This document shows, piece after piece, positions 39,362-49,933 of a stretch of DNA of 64,000 nt (position 1 is its first letter; every line of letters begins with the position of its first letter). A model generated the notes under the pieces. It was not told where the DNA came from and searched no databases. It was given only the letters and a program-made list of their open reading frames with translations. The position numbers were made by a program, and so were the translations under genes. Source of the stretch: Enoplolaimus lenunculus (taxonomy: Eukaryota > Nematoda > Enoplea > Enoplida > Thoracostomopsidae); assembly GCA_030248215.1 (NCBI GenBank), contig JASANG010002574.1:62001-126000 (forward strand), given 5' to 3'.

Positions 39362-41110
39362 GTAAGCTGTTTGCTCAGAGGTGAAAGTGGGGTTATAACC
39401 GCTGGTTTACCTGGGTCAAATGTTGCTTTACCTGAGACACACACATTTACCCGTCGTTGTATTTGGAGTCAGTAAAAATTGGTTAAAGTTTTCAGTGTTT
39501 TGGTGTTTTAATAATACTTAATCGTGTGTCCTTGGTGGGTGTACGTCACAGTAAACTTAGAAAGTGAATTAATTGTATAAGTGTCAAATTTTAGATTCTA
39601 CAGGACTATGTGGGATTCAAAAGACTCTTTTTACCAGGGCCGTATCCAGAGATAGGGGCAATGGAACTTATTATCTCTAGCAAAAATTAAATTCCTTTCC
39701 TAAAACGTATAAACCTAGGGCCCATATTCTCACATGTATGTAGTATTTATCAACAGTTGGTGATAGGTCTTATAACATTCGAACCAGCGAATGCTGAGGG
39801 AGGCTCAAACTTTGTCACTTTTGTTGCCTTTTATTTGTTCTACTCCTGTACCAATTTTGAGGTCAGCAACTGCTATAATTAATGAGTTTGAAAACCTATT
39901 AATAACTGATGATAGTTGGTATACACATTTGAGAATATGGGCCCAGCTTGTACGTTATTGGTGCAAAGTCTTGTACGTCTCATCTAAATATTTTTAGTCC
40001 ATCCTATTAAGGTGACCTGGCTAAGGGCTTGTGTTTGCTCGTGCTACCAGTAGCCATAAAAATCAAGTTGCCCTATGATATTAAAAAATTAGTTGGAAAA
40101 ATTTATTCGCAATTCTCGAGTATTTTAGTCCTAAACCTGAAAAATAAGCTATTTTAATGTATAAATCATAACTTTTAGAAAGATTTCTGAAATTGGACCA
40201 CTTAAACTTTCAGCTCTAAATATTTTAAATGTATTTATTTGAAGGTAAAGCGTTCAACGTTGTATATATCACAGTTGTATTAAAGTTTGGTTTTTTTAGT
40301 TGCTAAAATTTAAAAATATTTATTCATTATAGGTTTTTGCTACTTTTCAATGTTGAACGCTGTTTTACCGTTTGTTATCCAATGCGACAGTGTCGGCTAT
40401 GGTTCGAAATGTATTCGCGATGTACAATTACCCTGGTTGTTATAATCTGCGCCATGCTGACGTGCCAAGAAAAAATATTCCACAAAACGTTTCTCGAAGA
40501 CGACCAACAACCATTTCGGGCACCGTTTCAGGAGCCAGTTGGACCTCAAATTGACCTTACAATGTTTTATATCGATTTAATTTTGTTTTATCTTTTGCCG
40601 ACGGCGTTACTTCCGCTGTTAAATTTAAAACTATTCTTAACCCTAACTCGACTACTTAAATCAGATTCTATTCTACCTGGTGACACTAAACGCAACGCCA
40701 GATCAACAGCGAATCGTCTATTATTCGCAGCCTTAGTGCCGTTCACAGTTTGTATGATAACTCAAACTTGTCAACGTTTACTGCACAATTTTGTCACAAT
40801 TAAACCTCTAAATAAGCCTGTATTAGTTGATTTTGTTCTATGTTGCGTTATCGTTCATTATTTGCAAGCTGCAAGCAATTTTCCACTATTTTGCTTGCTC
40901 AGTCCTAATTATCGGCAATTGTTTTGTAATCGCATGCACCATATTGCACTGCAAACTGCATTGTGTGCGTCGGCACAACAACTACAAAAAAGCACTGTCC
41001 GAAACCGAATACACAAAAATTCTGCCGGAGGGTGTGAACCGATGGAATTAGCTGAAAAACAAGTATGGGAAAATGGGGCGTTAATTGAATCGGAAAATTG
41101 TCCAAATTAA
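38844..41110 (+). CDS. Class A (rhodopsin-like) peptide-type G-protein-coupled receptor, two exons
   Basis: Plasma-membrane receptor. Exons 38844-39361 and 40333-41110 join in phase 2 to 431 residues plus TAA. An extracellular N-terminus of about 78 residues carries glycosylation sites (NAS, NIT, NLT). TM1 (about 79-106) has the conserved Asn in GLLCNIANLVV. TM2 has ALTVAD with Asp126. TM3 ends FNVERCFTVCYP, so E-R-C replaces D-R-Y at 180-182. TM5 has LLPTALLPLLN, TM7 ends SNFPLFCLLSPNYRQLF in place of NPxxY, and a charged tail follows. The pattern recalls FMRFamide-receptor-like proteins, so a neuropeptide ligand is my inference. I see no Cys at the start of TM3 for the usual disulfide and no Trp in TM4. 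The start is the first ATG of the frame; TATTTTAG lies just before it and could be a (trans-)splice acceptor. Confidence 0.87.
39718..39944. mobile_element. Family J MITE in the GPCR intron, reference copy
   Basis: GGGCCCATATTCTCACATGT and the inverse, GGGCCCATATTCTCAAATGT, flank a 227-bp element; the terminal match extends over about 30 bases. No matching target duplication was found in the flanks. Confidence 0.8.
40333..41110 (+). CDS. GPCR exon 2: TM3 end to C-terminus
   Basis: Acceptor TTATAG, 1 base completing Trp173, then 258 codons and TAA. Contains VERC, TM4 (TITLVVIICAMLT), TM5, TM6 (LLFAALVPFTVCMI), TM7 and a soluble tail ending LIESENCPN. An intron immediately before the DRY-type motif is frequent in class A receptors. 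Confidence 0.88.
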
Positions 41111-41154
41111 CTTGATTTGACAATTGGATTTATTTTAAAATGGTTACTGGGTTT

Positions 41155-41543
41155 AGCTTTGGCTTAAGGCGACGCGGCCGTGTGGTGCCGTTAGGCGAAA
41201 CAGTATTATAAGCATATTCCTAAGCCTAAGCCTAAGCCCAAGCCTAAACCTAAGCGTAAGAAAAAGCATATTCCTAAGCCTAAACCTAAACCTAAGCGTA
41301 AGAAGGAGCATATTCCCAAACCTAAGCCTAAACCTAAGCCAAGCAAAAAAATTAGTCTAAAGCTTTAAGCTTACTCTATTGCAGTCCCACCGAAAAACGT
41401 TCCGCCCCTAATCTTTCCATGGGCCACAAATTGTTGTGCTGTGCCACACGGCTAAACGCGTGCGCTGCGGTACAAAACTGGACGACAGCTGGGACGACGT
41501 TCGACGACGTCGGACCGTCTTAAAAGTATAGTGCCATTCTTCA
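41155..41543 (+). mobile_element. Family D copy split by a family A insertion
   Basis: The left piece GGCGACGCGGCCGTGTGGTG and the right piece GACGACGTCGGACCGTCTTA then AGTATAGTGCCATTCTT are GC-rich family D. The family A element (about 41190-41425) separates them. Confidence 0.6.
41190..41425 (+). mobile_element. Family A MITE nested in family D
   Basis: Left arm decayed (GGCGAAACAGTATTATAAGC), three CCTAAG/CCTAAA runs separated by GAGCATATTCC, right arm CCGCCCCTAATCTTTCCATG plus GGCC. Confidence 0.78.
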
Positions 41544-42064
41544 GAGTTATGGTTACCTGCTTTATACATGGGCCGATTGACGATACTTTACATGTTAAAA
41601 TGACTTTTAAAGTATTTAAACCTGTCAGAGTGATTTCATCCCTGTGTCAGATTTGGAGTCACGAATCAAAAGTGAAAATTGCAATCGCTGAGTAATTAAA
41701 CGATTAATGATAGCGTCGTTTATCTTCCCATCCTGCGGATCGGCGGTCCACTGCAGCCAAATTGGTCCGGCCAAGACTACAAGAGGTCCGGTCCAGTGTT
41801 ATACGGTCCAATCCGCGACCATGATCGGACCGATTCCCGCGTACTTTATTGCGGTTCTGTACGCAACACTATTTAATATGATAGGAATGATAGCGGCGTA
41901 TACTAGAAATACCTATTCGGTTCATACTAATTTTTTTGAACTTCGCTTAAAAGCCTACATGTCACTTAAAAATAAAATTTGTCAATTCAGAAACGTTTTT
42001 GTGTCCGAATGATTTTCTTTCAAAATGCGTTTAAATTACAAAAATATTGACGTTTTTTTTTGAA
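41544..42064. other. Region downstream of the GPCR, no called gene
   Basis: An ORF at 41707-42012 includes a CGGTCC/GGTCCG-rich stretch (41745-41850) loosely like 52620-52700 (CCGGTC, GACCGG). I see no domain and do not call it. Confidence 0.4.
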
Positions 42065-42180
42065 AAATGACACAAAAATTTTAAAATTAAATAAAATGGC
42101 ACAAAAATTTTGAAATTAGATAAAATGGCACAAAAATTTTAAAATTAAATAAAATGGCACAAAACTTTTTAAAATTAAAT
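42065..42180 (+). repeat. 29-bp tandem repeat, 4 copies
   Basis: Unit AAAATGGCACAAAAATTTTA plus AAATTAAAT, repeated four times with few changes. Confidence 0.9.
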
Positions 42181-42576
42181 TCCTCACTTGTAAACTGGGC
42201 ATTGCGGATATATCATTTTAGCAACATTTGAGTTTACTGATAAATTATAATTGTAAAGTATTCGTCAAAATAAATTAATTTATGATGTGTCAAAATTGAA
42301 AATGTTACTTACACGGCTTGCGAGCAATTACTAAATTGAACAGGAACAGTAAACTAAACAGCATTAGTCTATAACTAAACCGATTAAGTAAAGTATATAC
42401 ACGGGGGGAAACGGTGAGATATATCACCCCTCAAGATTTCTGGTGAGACTAAAAAATAGTTGTAGTTATACAGGGTTTAGAATACGTTGTTGGATCTGTG
42501 AATTGAACGTTGCTCGCTTGTTGCAATCGCTATGAAATATTAAATTCAAATATGGAAAAATTTCAATCAATTTTGT

Positions 42577-42749
42577 GGCCTGCACGTAAAGATCAGGGGT
42601 CGAACGTTTTTCTGTGGAACTACAATAGAAAAAGCTTAAGCTTTAGACTAATTTTTTTGCATTAGGCTTAGGCTTGCGTATAAGCCCATTCTTACGCTTA
42701 GGTTTAAGCTTAGGAATATGCTTGTGATACGACCCTGTTCTTTATGGCC
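42577..42749 (-). mobile_element. Family A MITE
   Basis: GGCCTGCACGTAAAGATCAG at the left and TACGACCCTGTTCTTTATGG plus CC at the right. AATTTTGT before and AGTTTTGT after (7 of 8). Confidence 0.83.
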
Positions 42750-43015
42750 AGTTTTGTTCAAACTGGTGATGGCTCTACGCAAGAATATGTCGCTGGGTAC
42801 GTTCTGTTTGCCAGTTTAGCTAACTCCATGTCAATGGCGGATCCTTAGGGGACTCCTTTGTGCCGACAGCATTTTTGAGTTTGTTCCTAGAGTACCAAAG
42901 CGATAATGTTCGAAATTTTGCATATAGAATCGTAGAGCAATGACCATTGCATATAGAATCGTAGAGCAATGACCACGTATTATAGTCCATGTTTATAATT
43001 TAAATATTGTAAATT

Positions 43016-43790
43016 TGATGTGCCGAAGTGTCACATGTGGGACTTATTACGTCCCAAACGTGAATCTTTGGCACACGAAATGGCCAATGTTAAAGAACAT
43101 GGGCGGAACAGTACTATAGACATTTTCCTAACTCTAAGCCCGAGCCTAAACCTAAAGCCAAACAAAAATAATTTAAAGTTAAGCATTGCATTCCGACAGC
43201 AAAACGTTCCACCCCCGGTCTTTACATGGGCCAACGAAATACATAATATTTAAAATTTATGCGATTTTTATATGTGCCGAAATCATACATATGGAACTTG
43301 CGAAATAACGAAAATTCTGTTTTAGAAATTGGCCGAAATCCCATATGTAGGACTTCAGCAAACCGAAGCCATTATTATGAACCCGAGAACAAGCGTCTAT
43401 TTTTCTGCAATTCCAATAAGTAGCTAAAGTGTCATATGTGGGACTTGGGCGTAACCAGCCGAAGTCCCACATGTGGAACTTTAGCTACTTATTGGAAGTG
43501 CAGAAAAATAGACGCTTGTTCGCGGGTTCATAATAATGGCTTCGGTTTGCTGAAGTCCAACATATGGGACTTCGGCCAATTGCTAAAACAGAATTTTCGT
43601 TATTTCGCAAGTCTCATATGTATGATTTCGGCAAACCGAAGCCATTATTAACCCGCGAACAAGCGTCTATTTTTCTGCGCTTCCAATAAGTAGCTAAAGT
43701 CTTTTATGTGGGACTTGGGCGTAACCAGCCGAAGTCCCACATGTGGGACGTAGCACAAAAACCAACCGACGTCCGACATGCGGGACTACG
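43016..43790. mobile_element. Family M foldback element: large palindrome with repeated palindromic motif
   Basis: Arms 43275-43446 and 43461-43633 are inverted copies about 172 bp long around a 14-base loop (GGGCGTAACCAGCC). A third block, 43634-43756, repeats the inner part of the left arm, the loop and the start of the right arm. About ten variants of AGTCCCACATGTGGGACT (often within CCGAAG...CTTCGG) occur, placed symmetrically about the loop. Each arm reads the same peptide from opposite strands, so these ORFs are by-products. A family A element interrupts the left part. Confidence 0.82.
43082..43232 (+). mobile_element. Family A MITE, short, nested in the foldback element
   Basis: GGCCAATGTTAAAGAACATG at the left and CCCCGGTCTTTACATGGGCC at the right. 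CACGAAAT before and AACGAAAT after (7 of 8). Only two or three CCTAA-type hexamers remain, so the tract length varies strongly between copies. Confidence 0.83.
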
Positions 43791-44051
43791 GCAGGTTGAT
43801 TGGTTGAAAAAATGTGTGGGGAACGAACCAATCCGAGACGCCTGATTACACAAAATATGCTATAAAATTAAAACCACGATACTCCTGTCAGTGGCGGATC
43901 CACAAATTTGTAATAGCGGCAAAAACTAGTGAACGAAGCAAGCGAGAAACTCAAACGCCATTTCAGTAATAAACATTAGAGTTCTAAACTTTGGCTTGGA
44001 TCACTGCTGGGGTAGGGCGTGGACAGCAGCACCCTCCCTTCGACACCATCA

Positions 44052-44328
44052 GTATCCAGTGGTGTACCGAAAAATTTTGATTGGGGGGAGCCACATCCTC
44101 AGGCTTGTGCCTTTTTGCACCTAAAGCAAACTTATAATCCTTTCGCAGTACGGATCTCAATTTTTCCGTGGGATTTATGAGTTTGGTCACACTACCAGTG
44201 AAAAGCACCGCGAGCGAAGCGAGCGAGAAATCATAAGTAATTTTTGTGTCCAATGTAAATTATGACACAAGTACTGATTCCGACTATGGGGGGCGCCCTC
44301 CTTGCTGCCCTCTCGGTACACCCATATC
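44052..44328. mobile_element. Possible MITE with GGTGTACCGA ends
   Basis: AGTGGTGTACCGAAAAATTT at the left and CTCTCGGTACACC at the right. Inside, GCACCGCGAGCGAAGCGAGC. No second full copy in the window, so the family is not established. Confidence 0.5.
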
Positions 44329-44607
44329 AGTATATCGTCTAATGAGCTGGAAATGGTAATCGCTTTACCGGAAGCGTTCAGCTGCAGACGAATTTCGTTG
44401 CTTTTTTACCCACAACGGGCGTAAATATTAAAATGGAACTATATATCGCAATAAAAAACAACATATATGGTAGGGATAACAGGCAGAAAAGCAATTAAGA
44501 TAATTATAACCGCCTTATATCACTTTTAAAATGAATTTTTTTTAGTTAAATTTGCAAATTGAAGCCGATACGCAGTCCGCTGTGGGCGCGCGCCCCGCGA
44601 TTCCAAA

Positions 44608-44762
44608 TAAGACAATGTTTACTTTGAAGGGGGTAGAATAAACATATTCTTAAGCCTAAAGCTTTAGGCCTATAAGCCAATAGCCTATGCGTATAGATAT
44701 GCGTCTAACTAAAGCCTAAGCCTAAGCAAAAATTGTGCCTAAAGCTTAATCTTATTGCAGGT
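44608..44762 (+). repeat. Family A second-subfamily partial copy
   Basis: AATGTTTACTTTGAAGGGGG then CCTAAG-like hexamers and AGCTTAATCTTATTGCAG, where the element stops abruptly and the unexplained block begins. Confidence 0.55.
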
Positions 44763-46125
44763 TGCCCGTCAAAGCAACATAGGCGCCCGTTGTATACCTG
44801 TCAGCGCACACGGGCAGGGCCGAAGCAGCCACCCCCCAGCGAAGCAAACGCTATCTATTTTTTGCACTATAAGTGTATTGCAAAGGTTTTTCCATCAGAG
44901 CTGCCAAAAAGGAAATAAATCATACTCAAATCGCAAACGCTGTTTCCACAGTTTTGCTTCTTTGTTTGTATTATTTATTTGGTTCTTTGATTCTTTCTGT
45001 ACTTTAAAGTTGTTATTCCACAGCGCTTGCATTTTCTATGTTGTTTTTTTGCGTCTTTTGCCTTTTATATTTGAACATGGCGTTGGTAACAATTGGACAG
45101 CATTGTGTCGTCTGGAATTTCATTTCGGCAACTGGGATCTGAAACAAAATGGCAAAGTTAAACTGATGTTAAAAACGGGGGCTCTTGAACACCCGCCCGC
45201 TATAACGTAGGTTACCCTGGATCGAAAGTCCTTGCCACCCATCCTTGGCGGGTACACCTTATGGTTTGGTCGAAGCTGGATACTGTGTCTAATTATGCTA
45301 CTCCGCTAGTCGGTGTTCGGGATGGGAATATACATCCCAGGCTCGCAGCGTAATTGTTTCCTCAACCTACACATCCATCACTACCGGACCTCAATAGAAA
45401 ACGTCAAAAGGAAATCAATTCGATAAAAATTATTCGCCGGCAAACAGCCCGCGGATGCTCACAAATCATACAGGTACTAGTCCAGAAAACTTTTCGGGGC
45501 CAGGCGACTCTTATCCTTGCGCATTCCTGCCCCCTGGTTAAGACTTCTGTCCACTGTGGCGAGACTAACCATCCGGGTGGCAGGCAAAATTCACGGTGCT
45601 GGGAAAAACAAATTCTTGGTAAAAAGGATCTTGTCAAAAAGGAACAAGAAAAAACGGGACCCGCACTGCCTATTTTTGAGGCTGTAAAAAAATTTTGCTA
45701 TACACAATAACCATTCAGTATTCAGGGCCCGAAAATCGACCGGAAAAATGAAAAGAAAAAGAAAAAGAAAAAACACCCATCCCCAGTCCGGACAATGATA
45801 ACAAAATCCGACCCAGACTTGCTCGGTCACGAATCGCGCAAGTCCGAGTCGGAAATAACGAAAACAACCCTGTCTTGCGGGGATCTAAAAACAACAAGGC
45901 TAGCCAGTCGGATAAAACAGTAATCTCGATACCATTCCTTCAACGAAGATTTGGAAACACCCCTGGAAATTGCCGGGCTTATGTCTCATATAAAATTGGA
46001 CACCTGTAGTTGATTGAGAAATGATACAAATTGAGCACGTTATGATTTTTCCGAATTCTCCAGTACCGTTGACTCCTCTGGCCACCGGTGCCCGAGAAAA
46101 CATTTTCCGAAATACAGAATTTACC

Positions 46126-46155
46126 GTAGCCGACTTCTTTCTTGAAGCCGGCTAC
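46126..46155. other. Hairpin, 12-bp stem
   Basis: GTAGCCGACTTC, a short loop, then GAAGCCGGCTAC; one G-T pair in the stem. Confidence 0.75.
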
Positions 46156-46240
46156 ACATATTACAAAAAAACAAAAACATAATAAAACCAAATAAACAAA
46201 CGCTCGTAGGCATCAGTGAAAGTTGAAGATAAAAGATGCA

Positions 46241-46331
46241 AACTGAATGCATGAATTGTGGAATCGACAGCGGCTTTTATACCCTGTCGTGTGGCTATCG
46301 TCAATTTGCATAATCAGAAGCATATTTGCAT
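46241..46331 (-). promoter_or_regulatory. Minus-strand core promoter: two octamers, TATA box, initiator-like site
   Basis: On the minus strand, in order: ATGCAAAT (46331-46324), ATGCAAAT (46311-46304), TATAAAAG (46281-46274) and TCAGTT (46246-46241). The octamers are POU-factor sites. The initiator candidate TCAGTT is about 37 bases past the TATA box and an ATTCATG alternative is at about 30. Order, spacing and strand all agree, yet I see no recognisable coding sequence downstream. Confidence 0.55.
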
Positions 46332-46774
46332 AAGCTTCTTGAAATTTTCATAAATTTCATTGAATTAGTAAAAACCGGCCAGAAAGCGTAGGCCGCAGAT
46401 TTTCGAAACGACAGCAGCAAAAACCACAATGAGAGGCAACAACAACTTTACACAACCAGCCCCGAAAACCAGGAACCAGGCACGCCAATTGTTCAAATGG
46501 TAGGGATGGATTGTAAAAAAACGGTTGAACTCGGGTAAATGTAAATTACACAAGTATTTGACTACTGCTTGGATGCGCTGGCGCAGACTGCTCACGCTCA
46601 AATGAAATGCTTTTTTGAAACCTAAGCTTAAGTCTGAACCAATACCTGGAGGGAAAGTATACAAGAGCCAAAGGGTGTTTTAGCAAGGGCCACCCTTGTA
46701 AACTACACGAAGATTCAAAATGTATTTCGTTGGATACGAGCTTAGTTTTGCTCCTGATCTTTACATAGGCCGTT

Positions 46775-47597
46775 CCGCCTGACTCATTTTCAAGTTCCGC
46801 CACCTGTTGGACGTATCTACCATTTACGCATTATGCAACATTAATAAATATATATTGCATGCTATAAGCAAGCTTGTAAAACACAATTTATTAGCCAGCA
46901 TAGAAATAATAAACAATAAACGGTAATCTCACTTAGACAAACATATAATTTCATTTTGAAACTATTTTTTTCTCGTTGCTCATGAATTTAAAACATTTAT
47001 TACATTTCAAAAAACTATGAAATGGAAATTCAAACCAAACATTGATCAACGAAAATTTTTCGCTGGCCCTACCTTAACGTGTGACACAAACCAGTCTGTG
47101 ACACGCTATGAGGTAGTGCCAGCACTTTTTGTATACCCGCCACCATCCGTTATGGCTATTTCAACCAAAAATTACAGTTGATCCTACGCTCAACGCGTAT
47201 TACAAATTGTTATGTTACAAACGTTGCGGTAGGAGCAACGGCTTTTCAAAACCTCAAAACTCATATTCGAACACAATACATGGGCATGTGTGTAAGACGG
47301 TGTGTTCAGCACTGGGTTATGGTACATTTTGTGGCCGGCCGAATATTGTGAACGGCGCATCATAAAGTATGATTTCACTGTATACAGAGGTGGATAATTA
47401 ATATTGAAGTTAAAACGTTATTTCCTCTGTTTTCGTAATTTTACAGCTTTTTGTACGCGTTGAGCAAATTTTTAAGATTTAAAAATCACTTTTCTGCCTC
47501 CACACAAAATCGCTGCTCGACAGATCTAATTTAAACAATGTAAACGCCGAATTTTGCCGTTCAAATTTTAATTAATAATTATATACCTTTTCTAAGC
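46775..47597. other. Intergenic, no feature
   Basis: AT-rich. A short ACGTGTGACACAAACCAGTC/TGTGACACGC repeat lies at 47076-47106. No gene seen. Confidence 0.45.
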
Positions 47598-47821
47598 AAC
47601 CCCCCTAGAAAGTTTTCAACCTTACTTGCTAGTCAAACAAAGCTCTTATATGCCCCTTCGGGCCAACGTAAGGTAATCTGGCAGAGCAGGCCGGCTTTGC
47701 CAGCTTACCTTGCAAGGAGGGGCTAACAATTTTTCAGAAGGGTCATATAAGGGCACTCTTAAACTTGCAGGCAAGGTTGAAAACTTTCTAAAGGGGGAGG
47801 GAATTTTCCAGGGGGGATCCG
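47598..47821. repeat. Two head-to-head family E pieces
   Basis: GAAAGTTTTCAACCTTACTT (47611-47630) and its inverse AAGGTTGAAAACTTTCTAAA (47773-47792) flank a centre containing GGCCGGCTTTGCCAGCTTAC. The outer ends are decayed. Confidence 0.6.
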
Positions 47822-48300
47822 TTTCTAAAATATTGTATAAGTTATAATAGAACAATCTTGTACTAGTAAGAGAAAATATATAAATGTAAATAATAGTTTG
47901 AATACCCAAATAAAAGTGTTAGATAATGGTTTTTAATATCTACTAAATTGTTACCTGAGCAGAATTGTACAGCCAGTTCTACTCATGAGCCCTTTTCTCA
48001 CATGCTAAATACACTTAGGCTTAAACTTAGGTTTGAGAACATGCTTACTGAGGCGTAAACGTTTGTTCACGCCTATACCTAACTTGGCCTAAGCCTAAAT
48101 GTTTAGGTTCAAATGTGGGAGTGTACGACAGCGAATAAATGGACGGTTAAAATCGAAATACCACATTTTTGTCATTTTTTGTCAAGTGTTCAGGAACTTT
48201 TACAGTTTGCAACACAAGAGAAACTATGCTTTGGAAGTTGTTACAGTACAAGACCCCCGTTTTTAAAATCTTGCTCAGTAAGGTTTAAGTTTCAACATGA

Positions 48301-48475
48301 TATATATATTAAAGCTGGAACGTCCACATACGTATTTTGGGCAACTTTCCAGCATTACTTTGTTTACAATATCTTGTTAGGAAAAACGCGTGATTGTTCT
48401 ATTAAAGAAAATTTGCAATGAATTTTTTGTGTCGCTAAGTTTTGCGCATTGCACAACGCTGGCGGACTAGTATAC
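48301..48475. repeat. Family K block, copy 2
   Basis: AAAGCTGGAACGTCCACATA then CGTATTTTGGGCAACTTTCC; ends with TTGCGCATTGCACAACGC and GGACTAGTA. Confidence 0.65.
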
Positions 48476-48540
48476 GTTATAACTTAAAATTTTTTACGTT
48501 ATCTTGACAGCAGATAATTCTGTAATGTATACCTAATAGC

Positions 48541-48925
48541 TAGGGTGTATCCGATATGCGTTTCCGTTTTCAGTAAAGATCGGTGTGCGTTTCTGTTTCC
48601 GTTTCCGTTATAGAAATAAACGAAATTATGTTTATTTTTATGTTCAAAATTATAGCTATAAATCACGTATATATCTCGCAATTATTCGTTGCATTATATG
48701 CTGCAATTGTTTGAAACGAAATAAAAATTTAAAATTTAGTTGCATCCGCCATTTTTTCTTTCGAATTTCTGAAAAACCGGTAAATATATGCAGTCCTCAA
48801 TTGTGCTGGCTGAAAAGTAAAACACTTTTGAAACTTATGTACTTCAATATCCGTTTACCGTTTCCGTTATCTTGATCACTATCCGTTGTACGTTTCGGTT
48901 ATTTATAATATCCATTTACGCCCTG
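48541..48925 (+). mobile_element. Family H MITE, copy 3, perfect 8-bp target duplication
   Basis: TAGGGTGTATCCGATATGCG at the left and TATCCATTTACGCCCTG at the right. CTAATAGC lies at 48533-48540 and 48926-48933. This copy sets the family's boundaries and suggests hAT-like mobilisation. Confidence 0.86.
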
Positions 48926-48934
48926 CTAATAGCT

Positions 48935-48985
48935 CGTTTGCAACTCAGAATACCGGGTTTAATCCTAGTCCTAAAATTTAATTGG
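48935..48985 (+). repeat. tRNA-derived SINE fragment
   Basis: TTTGCAACTCAGAATACCGG followed by GTTTAATCCTAGTCC. Weak. Confidence 0.3.
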
Positions 48986-49189
48986 TGCCTCAAAATTGAT
49001 CAATAGACGCGCTTTTTGTAAATTTGTCATTTTCTGCAAAAACAATTGATGTGACTGCACCAAAAACATTTTTGGTAAGTAGGTATGTTCGAGCTGGCAA
49101 AGTATCTATTTGTCCTAGTTGGAAACTCGCCGTCTTCAAATACTATTCGTTGTTCCGTGCCAGAAATTTAAAAATAGTATTTGAACCTT

Positions 49190-49305
49190 TTATCACATGA
49201 ATATTTTCTATTTCATCTGAAACCTACATTTATGCAAGAATTCGAACTCCAGTGACAGGAGTGGGAGGCGTTTACCATCACCACTCACCTATAGGACCTT
49301 CATGC
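49190..49305 (-). mobile_element. tRNA-derived SINE
   Basis: Minus strand: TATAGGTGAGTGGTGATGG (A box), GGAGTTCGAATTC (B box) and the body ATGTAGGTTTCAGATGAAAT. Confidence 0.65.
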
Positions 49306-49530
49306 TAGTAGCCCATAGTCAACTCTATGTGAGAAGAGGTTAACCAATGATATTGAAGTATTGCAGAGAAACTCTTGTTTTATTTTGATACGAAAACTCA
49401 AGTCAAATTCAGTTTTCTTCCCAGCAGTTGTTTTGGTTGTTTACTTAATACGGCATTTCGTGTTAATGGCTGTTCAGTTGCCAACTATGAGAAATAGGCT
49501 TGCAAGCAAAACACCAATCATCGAAGTTAG

Positions 49531-49730
49531 GGTCCGTGTAAAGATCAGGGACGGAACGTTTTTCTTTGGGACTACAATAGAGTAAGCTTAAGCTTTAGAC
49601 TATTTTTTGCTTGTCTTTGGCGTAGGCTTTGGCTTTGGCTTAGGAATATGCTCATTCTTACGCTAAGGCTTAGGCTTAGGCTTACGAATATGCTCATAAT
49701 ACTGTTCCATCCCTATTCTTTACATTGACC
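49531..49730 (-). mobile_element. Family A MITE
   Basis: GGTCCGTGTAAAGATCAGGG at the left and CATCCCTATTCTTTACATTG plus ACC at the right. Flanks agree at only 5 of 8 bases. Carries GGAATATGCTCATTCTTACG between TTAGGC runs. Confidence 0.8.
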
Positions 49731-49933
49731 AATGTCAGGTAAATTATTGGTGTACAATTTTTAGAGAAAAGTATCATTTTACGTGGAAAAAGTTATTTTT
49801 CAATTTTTTCTACGTGTATTTAAAAAAGGCGTTGGACAGTTAAAAAAACAAATAAAGTACAGAGATCAAAATTAAGTAATAGGAATTGATAGTTGAGAGT
49901 TAATATGGTGACAAATTGTTTGTAATCAATTAA

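Larger units (their letters stand above)
44763..46745. other. Unexplained 2-kb block of different composition, possible old retroelement
   Basis: Less AT-rich than its surroundings and free of the usual MITEs. It begins where one family A piece stops (AATCTTATTGCAG) and ends beside another family A arm (CTCCTGATCTTTACATAGGCC minus its last base, 46750-46769), so it may have landed in such an element. It contains ORFs on both strands without recognisable domains, an A/G-rich run (45748-45772), a hairpin (46126-46155) and a minus-strand promoter. An LTR-type fossil is one reading; I cannot show terminal repeats. Confidence 0.35.

Noticed and set aside
43257-43651. Two matching 71-residue ORFs on opposite strands
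   Set aside because: They are the two arms of the foldback palindrome, so the identical peptides follow from the inverted repeat.
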